Source: CAYOXX01 sp964408025 (GTDB lineage: Bacteria > Acidobacteriota > DATKUA01). From it: a stretch of 20,217 bases of DNA. The notes under the pieces are model-generated. The model was not told where the DNA came from. It made no database searches and worked only from the letters and a program-made list of their open reading frames with translations. This document shows positions 7,030-13,977 of this stretch, in pieces. Position 1 is the first letter of the stretch; each line of letters starts with the position of its first letter. The stretch is taken from assembly GCA_964408025.1 (NCBI GenBank), contig CAYOXX010000056.1, positions 1 through 20,217 of the forward strand, given 5' to 3'. Position numbers and translations under genes: made by a program.

Positions 7030-8121
7030 CTAAAGCTCGGCGTCGAAGCCCATCTTGGTTATCCTGAGCTGCAGCTCGTCCGGCTGCTGGCTGGCTCGCA
7101 GGCCCTCCTTGATGCTGATCACCTTGTTGGCGATCAGCGCCAGCAGGCTCTGGTCCATCGTCTGCATCCGGTAATAATCGACACTGCGCCCTATGATATC
7201 GGGGATCTGCTTGATCTCCCCCTTGCGGATCAGCTCCCGGATGGCGGGCGAGTTGATCATGATCTCGACGGCGGCGATGCGGCCCTCGGTGTCGCCGCGG
7301 TTGACCAGCCGCTGGCTGACGACTCCCAGCAGCGCCTGGCTCAGCTGCAGGCGCACCTGGTCGTGCTGGTTGGGCGGGAAGGTATCGATGATGCGGTTGA
7401 TCGACTGCGAGGCGGAGTTGGTGTGGAGTGTGGAGAAGATCAGGTGCCCGGTCTCGGCGGCGGTGATTGCGGTGGCTATCGTCTCCGGATCGCGCATCTC
7501 CCCCACCATGATGATGTCGGGGTCCTGGCGCAGCGCGTGGCGCAGGGCGTTGGCGAAAGTGAGAGCGTCGACGCCGATCTCCAGCTGGCTGATCGAGGCG
7601 TGGTTGTCGTCGAAGATGAACTCGATCGGGTCCTCGATGGTGATGATGTGCAGCGTCTGGGAGAAATTGATCTCGTTGATCAGCGCGGCCAGCGTAGTGC
7701 TCTTGCCCGACCCGGTCGGCCCGGTCACCAGGACGAGACCCTGGGGCCTCTTGGTGAAGACCTTGAAGGTCTGCGGCAGGCCGAGCGAGCCGATGGTCGG
7801 CAGGGAGGCCGGAATGGCTCGCAGGATGATGGCCGTGGTGCCCCGCTGCCGGTAGACCGAGACGCGGAACCGCGAGTCGATCCCGCGCGGAGTGTAGCCC
7901 AAGTCGACTGCCAGCCGCTCCTCGAAGAGGCTCTGCTGGTAGGGATTCATTATCGACGCCGCTAACCGGTCGAGCGTCTCGCTCTCCACCGTATCCATCT
8001 TCAGCGGCGAGAGCCCCCCGCCCAGCCGCAACAGCGGCGGCCTGCCGCAGCGGATGTGGACGTCTGAAGCCTTCTTCTCGACGGCGAACTTAAGCAGGCG
8101 GTCGAGGTCGAAATCCTGCAA
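7030..8121 (-). CDS. pilT: Type IV pilus twitching/retraction ATPase PilT
   Basis: 363 aa, standard PilT length. The N-terminal PAS-like domain has the KKASDVHIRCGRPPLLR signature. The RecA-like domain has Walker A GPTGSGKST (134-142), Asp box TIEDPIEF (161-168), Walker B region DPDIIMVGEMRDPET (200-214) and His box TGHLIFSTLHTNSA (224-237). The PilT-specific AIRELIRKGEI near residue 290 matches the AIRNLIRE-type motif needed for retraction. It powers pilus disassembly at the inner-membrane base. The start is a TTG (8121) with GAGGT five bases upstream; no ATG is better placed. It heads a leftward cluster with the coiled-coil, ECF sigma, anti-sigma-like and Spy-like genes. pilB lies 12 kb away in the same orientation. 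Confidence 0.96.
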   Translation of the reverse strand: MQDFDLDRLLKFAVEKKASDVHIRCGRPPLLRLGGGLSPLKMDTVESETLDRLAASIMNPYQQSLFEERLAVDLGYTPRGIDSRFRVSVYRQRGTTAIILRAIPASLPTIGSLGLPQTFKVFTKRPQGLVLVTGPTGSGKSTTLAALINEINFSQTLHIITIEDPIEFIFDDNHASISQLEIGVDALTFANALRHALRQDPDIIMVGEMRDPETIATAITAAETGHLIFSTLHTNSASQSINRIIDTFPPNQHDQVRLQLSQALLGVVSQRLVNRGDTEGRIAAVEIMINSPAIRELIRKGEIKQIPDIIGRSVDYYRMQTMDQSLLALIANKVISIKEGLRASQQPDELQLRITKMGFDAEL

Positions 8122-8201
8122 GGCGGACCTCTTATTTCGTCGCTTTTCGGAAATTAGTTAATCACAATTCCGGCGGGCGCGCAACGGCAGCAGTCGCGGC
8201 C

Positions 8202-8231
8202 TTGCAGCTCCCGGCACCGCGGGGCTAGTAT
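8202..8231 (+). promoter_or_regulatory. Weak candidate promoter for the M20 amidohydrolase
   Basis: TTGCAG (8202-8207) and TAGTAT (8226-8231) are 18 bp apart, about 35 nt before the chosen start at 8269. Consensus agreement is modest (3/6 and 4/6). Confidence 0.25.
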
Positions 8232-8268
8232 GGGCGCGTCCACGATGCGTCGGAGAGGAGGAAGGATG

Positions 8269-9714
8269 ATGAGAGGATTTCGGTCTCTGGCGGCGGGCGC
8301 GGTCCTAGCGGGCGCCGTATTGTCGATGGCGGTCGCTCAGGCCCCCGCTCCCATCCCAACACAGGATCTTAAGCAGAGGGCTTTCGAGTGGGTCGACCAT
8401 AACGGCGGCCGACTGATCGAGGTAAGCGACGCCGTCTGGGAGTTCGCCGAGGTGGCGCTCGAGGAGCACCGCTCCGCGGAGCTGCTGGCCCGCGAGCTGG
8501 AAGAGGCCGGCTTCGATGTCGAGCGCGGCGTCGCCGGCCTGCCGACCGCCTTCGTGGCTCGCTGGGGCAGCGGCGAACCGGCGATCGGAATCCTCGCCGA
8601 GTACGACGCCCTGCCGTCGCTTTCGCAGCGCCGCGGCGAGACCGAGAAGGTGGCCCTCGAGCCCGGCGGCGCGGGCCACGGCTGCGGGCACAACCTCTAC
8701 GGCACCGCCTGCCTGGGCGCCGCGCTGGCGCTGAAGACGGTGATGGAGGAAGAGGGGCTGGCCGGCACCGTGATCCTCTACGGCTGCCCCGCCGAGGAGA
8801 CGGTGATCGGCAAGGTCGTGATGGCCAGGGCCGGCCTCTTCGACGGCCTCGACGCCGCCATCACCTGGCACCCCGGCACCAGCAACCGGGTAACAGTCGT
8901 CCGCTCGCTGGCGATGAACAGCTTCGAGGTAACATTCCACGGCCGCACAGCCCACGGCGCCGCCGACCCGTGGAACGGCCGCAGCGCCCTGGACGCCGTC
9001 GAGTTGATGAACGCCGGCGTTAACATGATGCGCGAGCACGTCAGGCCCAGCGTGCGCATCCACTACGTGATCACCGAGGGCGGCGCAGCGCCTAACATTG
9101 TGCCCGACCTCGCCACGGCCTGGTACTACGTGCGCGACACCGACCGCGAGGGCGTCGACGAGGTCTACGGCCGTGTCCTCGGGGCAGCCGAGGCGGCCGC
9201 GCTGGCCACGGAGACCGAGCTTGAAGTAAGGTTCATCTCCGGCGTCCACAGCGAGCTGGTGAACCGGACGATAGCCGCAGCCCACCAGCGCAACCTCGAG
9301 CTCGTGGGGGCGCCAGACTTCACGGAGGCGGAGCAGGAGTTCGCACGCACCATCCAGCGCAACCTCGGAATCGAACCGTCCGGGGTCAGCGAGGAGATCG
9401 TACCGCTCCCCGAGCACCCCAGCGGCAGCAGGGGCTCGACCGACGTGGCGGAGGTGAGCTGGATCACGCCGCTGGCCGAGTTCAACGTCGCCTTCGTACC
9501 GCAGGGCGCGCCCTGGCACAGCTGGGTGGTTGTGAGCTGCTCGGGTTCGTCGCTGGCCCACAGGGCAATGCTGATAGCGGCGAAGACGCTGGCCGCCACC
9601 GCCATCGACCTGCTGACCGATCCCGATCTGCTGGCCGAGGCGCGGGCCGAGTTCGAGAGCGCGACCGAGAGCCGCCCCTACGTCAGCCCGCTCGATGCCG
9701 CCCGGCAGCGGTAA
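8269..9714 (+). CDS. Secreted M20-family amidohydrolase, AbgB-like
   Basis: 481 aa from ATG 8269, placed 7 nt after AGGAGG (8256-8261); the adjacent ATG 8266 would be only 4 nt away. Residues 1-24 are a signal peptide (MRGFRSLAAGAVLAGAVLSM, AVAQA). Metal and active-site features of the M20 AbgB/amidohydrolase group are present: EYDALP (111-116), GHGCGHN with C139 and H141, AEE at 175-177, WHP with H201, and a late WHSW histidine. The dimerisation (lid) domain contains FEVTFHGRTAHGAADPWNGR. E. coli AbgB, which splits p-aminobenzoyl-glutamate, has the same total length but is cytoplasmic. The signal peptide here argues for periplasmic hydrolysis of N-acylated amino acids or peptides. The specific substrate cannot be read from sequence. 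It is divergent from pilT. Confidence 0.9.
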   Translation: MRGFRSLAAGAVLAGAVLSMAVAQAPAPIPTQDLKQRAFEWVDHNGGRLIEVSDAVWEFAEVALEEHRSAELLARELEEAGFDVERGVAGLPTAFVARWGSGEPAIGILAEYDALPSLSQRRGETEKVALEPGGAGHGCGHNLYGTACLGAALALKTVMEEEGLAGTVILYGCPAEETVIGKVVMARAGLFDGLDAAITWHPGTSNRVTVVRSLAMNSFEVTFHGRTAHGAADPWNGRSALDAVELMNAGVNMMREHVRPSVRIHYVITEGGAAPNIVPDLATAWYYVRDTDREGVDEVYGRVLGAAEAAALATETELEVRFISGVHSELVNRTIAAAHQRNLELVGAPDFTEAEQEFARTIQRNLGIEPSGVSEEIVPLPEHPSGSRGSTDVAEVSWITPLAEFNVAFVPQGAPWHSWVVVSCSGSSLAHRAMLIAAKTLAATAIDLLTDPDLLAEARAEFESATESRPYVSPLDAARQR

Positions 9715-9725
9715 GATAGGAGAAC

Positions 9726-9794
9726 AGGGACAGGCACTTATCTCTTTCCACAAGTGTTTTATTTTGAGACATTTAAGAAATGGTGCCTGTCCCT
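9726..9794. repeat. 69-bp MITE/REP-like element with perfect 12-bp inverted ends
   Basis: AGGGACAGGCAC (9726-9737) and GTGCCTGTCCCT (9783-9794) are perfect reverse complements around a 45-nt AT-rich centre. It sits in the gap between the convergent M20 gene and lipoprotein gene, 11 nt after the former's stop and 4 nt before the latter's. I recall the GGGACAGGCAC motif as a recurrent non-coding repeat in several phyla, sometimes near Y1 (REP-associated) transposases. No transposase and no clear target-site duplication is visible here. It could also fold and act as a bidirectional terminator. Confidence 0.6.
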
Positions 9795-9798
9795 ATTA

Positions 9799-10386
9799 TT
9801 AGGGCAGTCGCGATATCATCTTTTCGATTATCGAATTGATCTCCCGGACGGGACTGATATCCGACTTCACGCTCCGCGTCTCGCCGGCGGCGGTGACGCT
9901 GATTCTCCAGCGCCCCGACGGCGGAAACGGTGGCATCGGGACGCGGCCGAGCCAGCGCGAACTCTCGAGCTCGCGGGCGACCGAGCCGGCCTGGTCGACC
10001 TTCTCCTGATCGAGGAGGTGGAAGGCGGCACGGACCTCGTCGTAAATCGGTCGGCATGCTTCGCGGTCGAAAACCGCGGATCTCTCCGCCTCGAGCTCCT
10101 CGCCCTTCCTCCTCACCATTCTCAGCTCGAAGGCAACTGCTCCGGTCGGTCCCTTTTGCGGTGCCAGAATCAGCTCGAGCGCTTCGCCGGAGTCCGTCAC
10201 GACATAGCTGACGCTGAAGTCGTCCGGCACCCCCGCGGGCAAGCTCCCCCGGGCGCCGGCCGCCGAGTCCTGCCGCGGGCAATCCGAAGCCCGGACCGCT
10301 TCTGCGCAGCCGAGCAACATGTATCCAGTCGCCAGCATTACGCAGACAAAGATTACCCGGCAGGATTTTCTCTCCCAAGCTGTCAT
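9799..10386 (-). CDS. Small predicted lipoprotein of unknown function
   Basis: 195 aa from ATG 10386, preceded by an AGGGGGGG purine-rich RBS. The N-terminus MTAWERKSCRVIFVCVMLAT then GYMLLGC gives a lipobox LLGC with Cys27 as lipidation site, so membrane anchoring is expected. The mature part begins with a Cys-containing low-complexity stretch. It continues as an alpha/beta region with SYVVTDSGEALELILAPQKG, a central basic/acidic helix (EELEAERSAVFDREACRPIY) and a final GRWRISVTAAGETRSVKSDI. I do not recognise a domain. It has two Cys in the mature part that might pair (about 34 and 110). The reading frame stays open upstream to about 10626, adding an alternative N-terminus with another hydrophobic segment. 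The gene ends just outside the inverted-repeat element. Confidence 0.6.
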   Translation of the reverse strand: MTAWERKSCRVIFVCVMLATGYMLLGCAEAVRASDCPRQDSAAGARGSLPAGVPDDFSVSYVVTDSGEALELILAPQKGPTGAVAFELRMVRRKGEELEAERSAVFDREACRPIYDEVRAAFHLLDQEKVDQAGSVARELESSRWLGRVPMPPFPPSGRWRISVTAAGETRSVKSDISPVREINSIIEKMISRLP

Positions 10387-10598
10387 GTCTGCCCCCCCTG
10401 AGTGCGCTCTCGACAGATTTTCGGACTCAAAGCGAGAATTGGCGGGCGCCTGCACGCATCCCTCGCTCCCCCCGTCAATACTCTTAGGCAGCGCAAAGCA
10501 CGAATTGGTTCCACAATTGGCTTCTCTCAAATACCAGCCGGAACCGATTGTAACTACTAGTAGCACAATCTGGAGCAGCCGACTAGTACTTAACGCTC

Positions 10599-12323
10599 TC
10601 AGCGGTCCTCGCGTCCGCCGCTCCAACCCGGACCGTGGACGAAGCGGCCAGGGGTGGCACCGGTGTGCTCGCCGTCGCGCAACACTTGCTCGCCGTTGAC
10701 GAAAAGGTGGACGATACCGGTGGCGTAGCGGTGCGGCTCCTCGTAGGTCGCGTGGTCGACCACGGCCTCCGGATCGAAGACGACGACATCGGCGAAGAAG
10801 CCCTCGGCAAGCCGGCCGCGCCTGTCAAGCCCGAGGTTCTCCGCCGGCAGCGAGGTCAGGCGCCGGATCGCCTCCCGCAGAGTTATAACACCCTCCTCGC
10901 GCACGTAGCGGCCCAGCAGGCGAGCGAAGGAGCCGTAGGCGCGCGGGTGCGGATTTGAATTCAGGAACACCCCCTGCGGGGCCAGCGACGCGGCGTCGGA
11001 GCAGAAGCTTACCCAGGGCAGCGCGATCTGGCGCCGCACGTTCTCCTCGCTCATCAGAAAGTATATGGTGCCGACGCGGCTGTCGTCCTCGATCACCAGG
11101 TCGATCGCGGTCTCGGCCGGCGAAGTGCCCCGCATTTCCGCCACTTCCGACAGCCTCATGCCGGTCAGTGGCCTCAGCTCCTCCGACCTGAAGTCGACCA
11201 GGATCATGCCCTCCGCGCCGGCGCCTAGGAACAGGTTCTCCCAGTCGCCGGAAGGTCTCGTCATCTCGGCAAGAACACGCTCCCGGATCTCGAGATCGCG
11301 CAGCCTTTCGACCCAGGCATCGTGGCCGCCCTCCTGCACCCAGGGCGGCATTGCGGCGTCCAGCCCGGTGGCGCCGGCGGTGTAGGTATACATGTCGGCG
11401 GTGATCTGGAGCCCCCCGGCACGGGCCGCCTCAACCCTGTTGATCAGCTCGTCGAGCTTGCCCCAATTCGAGTGCCCGGCGGCCTTGAGATGGTAGATCT
11501 CGGCACGAACGCCCGCCCGCCTGGCAATCTCCAGCAGCTCGTCGAGCGCCTCGAGCAGGCGGTCGCCCTCGCTGCGCATATGGGAGATGTAGATGCCGCC
11601 GTACTCGGCGGACACCTCTGCCAGCGCCACCATCTCGTCGGTATCGGCGTAGGCGCCTGGGGCGTAGATCAGGGCGGAGGCCACGCCCAGGGCACCTTCT
11701 TCCATCGCCCGCCGCACCAGGTTGCGCATGCGCGCCAGCTCCGCCGGCGTCGGCGGGCGATCCTCGTGGCCGATTTCGTGGATGCGCACGGTCTCCGCGC
11801 CTACGAAAGAGGCTACGTTGGTCGAGACGCCGCGTCTCTCCAGGTACTCGAGGTACTCGCCGAGGGTGGTCCACTCGATGTCGTATCTGATGTCCCCCTG
11901 CCGCTCGAGCATCTCAAGTTTCATCGCCTCGTTCAGCGGCCCGTAGGAGAACCCCTCGCCCATGACCTCCAGCGTCACCCCCTGGCGCACGTCGCTCTGC
12001 GAGAGGCCGTCCTCGATCAGCGAATCGTTAGCCCAGCTCATCATGTTAACGAAGCCGGGCGCAACGGCCAGGCCGGCGGCATCGATCTCGGCCCTGCCGC
12101 GCGCGCCGCCCAGGTCCCCGCGGGCGACTATCGTGTCACCGTCGATCGCCAGGTCGCCGACAAACGGCTCGCCGCCGCCGCCGTCGTAGATGGTGCCGTT
12201 GCGGATTACCAGGTCGTATTGCGCGCCCGGCGTGCAGGTGACTAATAGACCCAAGCAGGCGACTGCTGCCAGATTCGCTACCAGCCGCACGCCCAGAGCT
12301 CCTTTTCCACGTTCGATCCGCAT
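10599..12323 (-). CDS. Lipoprotein-type N-acyl-D-amino-acid deacylase (D-aminoacylase) homologue with altered metal site
   Basis: 574 aa. AGGAG lies 8 nt before ATG 12323. Residues 1-30 look like a lipoprotein signal ending in LLVTC (Cys30; Thr at -1 is atypical). The amidohydrolase fold follows: a beta-sandwich start YDLVIRNGTIYDGGG, a barrel entry APGFVNMMSWAND (88-100), YISHMRSEGD (H248), AEIYHLKAAG (H278), FCSDAASLAP (D443) and the closing GRLAEGFFADVVVFDP. In characterised D-aminoacylases the barrel entry carries HxH and the next strand a metal-binding Cys (GNCG). Here these positions read M95, W97 and E123 (MGEG). H248, H278 and D443 match the other ligands. I recall relatives with a similar NMxSWA entry, so this looks like a natural subfamily. 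Activity on N-acyl-D-amino acids is therefore uncertain. Confidence 0.85.
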   Translation of the reverse strand: MRIERGKGALGVRLVANLAAVACLGLLVTCTPGAQYDLVIRNGTIYDGGGGEPFVGDLAIDGDTIVARGDLGGARGRAEIDAAGLAVAPGFVNMMSWANDSLIEDGLSQSDVRQGVTLEVMGEGFSYGPLNEAMKLEMLERQGDIRYDIEWTTLGEYLEYLERRGVSTNVASFVGAETVRIHEIGHEDRPPTPAELARMRNLVRRAMEEGALGVASALIYAPGAYADTDEMVALAEVSAEYGGIYISHMRSEGDRLLEALDELLEIARRAGVRAEIYHLKAAGHSNWGKLDELINRVEAARAGGLQITADMYTYTAGATGLDAAMPPWVQEGGHDAWVERLRDLEIRERVLAEMTRPSGDWENLFLGAGAEGMILVDFRSEELRPLTGMRLSEVAEMRGTSPAETAIDLVIEDDSRVGTIYFLMSEENVRRQIALPWVSFCSDAASLAPQGVFLNSNPHPRAYGSFARLLGRYVREEGVITLREAIRRLTSLPAENLGLDRRGRLAEGFFADVVVFDPEAVVDHATYEEPHRYATGIVHLFVNGEQVLRDGEHTGATPGRFVHGPGWSGGREDR

Positions 12324-12419
12324 ATTTCCGCTCCTAGTTTAGGGCCACCATCACTGCGAGAACCGATATCCGCGGCCACGAGACCGCCGGCGATACCGTC
12401 CCCCGCTCTCGCTCCGCCG

Positions 12420-13031
12420 TCAGGTTATGGGCTGCCTGAGAATCGTCTTCAGCTTCTCCGGGGCCGCCCGGCGCGGGTCGCCGAGGTATATCTCGTGGTG
12501 CCTGCCGCGGGGTTCGTAGCCGCTCTCCTCGATGAACTTGTGCAGCCTCAAGATGGTGGGAAGTTCGGCATCGTACGGTCCGACGTGCAATATCTGGGCG
12601 CTCAGGCCCTCGTCAAACTCCTCGAACCTGACATTGCCCAGCGCCAGAGGGTTCTTCTTCTCCCCGACCCGCTTGAGGGCACGCGCCACGTGATCGGCGG
12701 TCACGAACCGCGGCTGCATAATCATCATCGTCCACTGCCAGCTACCCTTGTCGCCGAAGCTGAATCCGTTAACGTCTTCCGTCTGCCAGAGCCCCTCCAG
12801 GTGCATGACCGTGTAGTCAATCGCTTCCTTCCCCAGCTTGAGCATGGACTTCAGCGCGTCCGCAACGGCGTAGAGCACCTCGACCGCCTCCTGGAATCCG
12901 CCGGCGGCGTTGGGATCGCCCGCGCCGTCGACCATGAGAAAGTCCATCGGCGGCACCTCGACAAGCACCGGCTCTTTGGCGGAGGCCTTGTAAAGATGTT
13001 TCAATTCCTTCCTCAGATCGATCTTGGCCAT
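12420..13031 (-). CDS. GyrI-like small-molecule-binding-domain protein
   Basis: 203 aa, no signal peptide. GAGGGGAAA precedes ATG 13031. The pattern MAKIDLRKELKHLYKAS, then PVLVEVPPMDFLMVDGAGDPN, an FQEAVEVLYAVADALK helix, the LEGLWQTED segment and a C-terminal AQILHVGPYDAELPTILRLH plus HHEIYLGDPRR matches the stand-alone GyrI-like (COG4832) proteins. They share the duplicated fold that in GyrI binds gyrase and in BmrR/Rob binds effectors. The function of stand-alone members is not established here. Trp residues in the central LEGLWQ and SWQWTMM segments likely line the ligand pocket. It is divergently transcribed from the racemase gene across a 228-nt gap. The gene for the D-aminoacylase homologue lies 96 nt downstream on the same strand. 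Confidence 0.85.
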   Translation of the reverse strand: MAKIDLRKELKHLYKASAKEPVLVEVPPMDFLMVDGAGDPNAAGGFQEAVEVLYAVADALKSMLKLGKEAIDYTVMHLEGLWQTEDVNGFSFGDKGSWQWTMMIMQPRFVTADHVARALKRVGEKKNPLALGNVRFEEFDEGLSAQILHVGPYDAELPTILRLHKFIEESGYEPRGRHHEIYLGDPRRAAPEKLKTILRQPIT

Positions 13032-13110
13032 CGGGCTTTCCCCTCGAGTTACGTACTACTCCGCGTGGTGAAGAGATAGTGAAGTGGTCAAATGAACCTT
13101 CGATTTTAAA

Positions 13111-13139
13111 AGCATAATCTCCGCACGCGATTCACGCAA
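13111..13139 (-). promoter_or_regulatory. Candidate promoter for the GyrI-like gene
   Basis: On the minus strand TTGCGT (13139-13134) and TATGCT (13116-13111) are 17 bp apart, roughly 80 nt before ATG 13031. Consensus agreement is partial (3/6 and 4/6). Confidence 0.25.
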
Positions 13140-13259
13140 CAACGTCGCGGTTATGATCTCACCTTCCACCCGCGCCGATGAGGGATCTGGGATAGCATCG
13201 CGGGCCGGGGATGATACAATTGGGCGTTGCTAGTTGCGCTTCGCGCCGCGGAGGCGGGC

Positions 13260-13976
13260 ATGTGGAACAAGGTGATCGGAATCATGGGCGGCATGGGACC
13301 GGAGGCCACCATCGACCTCTACGCACGGATCACCGAAGCGGCCTGCGCCCGCGGCGCCGTGCGCGACCAGGACCACCCCGAGGTGGTGATCTCCAGCGTG
13401 CCGCAAACCCCCGACCGCACGGAGGCTATCGTCGCCGACGGGCCGAGCCCGGAGCCGGAGCTGATACGCTCCGCCCGCCGCCTCGAGGCCGCCGGCGCGG
13501 GGCTGATCGTCATCGCCTGCAACGCCGCCTGTCACTTCCTTCCCGCCATCCGGGGCGCCGTCGGAATACCCGTCCTTGACTTGACGGAGATCGCCGTGCG
13601 GCGCATACGCGAGCGCCACCCGTCGGTGCGCCGGGCCGGAGTAATGGCCACAGACGGCACGCTGCGCTCGCGCCTCTACCAGCGTCGTCTCGCGGAAGCC
13701 GGCCTGGAAGCGCTCGTTCCCGACCGGGAAAATCAACGCCTGCTGATGGAAGCGGTCTACGGCGCCGAGGGGATAAAGGCGGTCTCCGCCAGCGGGCGGG
13801 CTCCCGAGAAACTCGAAGCGGTGGCCGGACACCTGGTCGGCGTGGGGGCGCAGCTGCTGATCGCCGGCTGCACCGAGATCCCGCTGGCCCTGCGCGCCGG
13901 CAAGCTCGACGTGCCGCTGCTCGATCCCGCAACGGAGCTGGCTTCCGCCGCCCTCGAGGCCGCGGCGGGGAGCTGA
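13260..13976 (+). CDS. Aspartate/glutamate racemase-family protein
   Basis: 238 aa from ATG 13260, with GGAG at 13250-13253. The N-terminus KVIGIMGGMGPEATIDLYAR is the Asp/Glu/hydantoin racemase signature. Catalytic cysteines are C87 (IACNAACHFL) and C194 (IAGCTEIPLA), one per half of the pseudo-symmetric fold. These PLP-independent cytoplasmic enzymes interconvert L- and D-aspartate or glutamate using the two Cys as acid and base. Common relatives read CNTAHYF after the first Cys; here it is CNAACHF, with Thr to Ala and His to Cys. The amino-acid substrate cannot be assigned. The GNAT-like gene starts one base after its stop, with the RBS inside the racemase end, so translation is probably coupled. 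Confidence 0.9.
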   Translation: MWNKVIGIMGGMGPEATIDLYARITEAACARGAVRDQDHPEVVISSVPQTPDRTEAIVADGPSPEPELIRSARRLEAAGAGLIVIACNAACHFLPAIRGAVGIPVLDLTEIAVRRIRERHPSVRRAGVMATDGTLRSRLYQRRLAEAGLEALVPDRENQRLLMEAVYGAEGIKAVSASGRAPEKLEAVAGHLVGVGAQLLIAGCTEIPLALRAGKLDVPLLDPATELASAALEAAAGS

Positions 13977-13977
13977 C

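Noticed and set aside
8305..9753. 482-codon open frame antisense to the M20 gene
   Set aside because: It is the mirror of a GC-rich gene with strong family motifs on the plus strand. The antisense translation has no recognisable domain and low-complexity Gly/Ala/Val/Arg content.
11322..12245. 307-codon plus-strand frame within the D-aminoacylase homologue
   Set aside because: Antisense to an enzyme with clear amidohydrolase motifs; composition is typical of GC-rich shadows.
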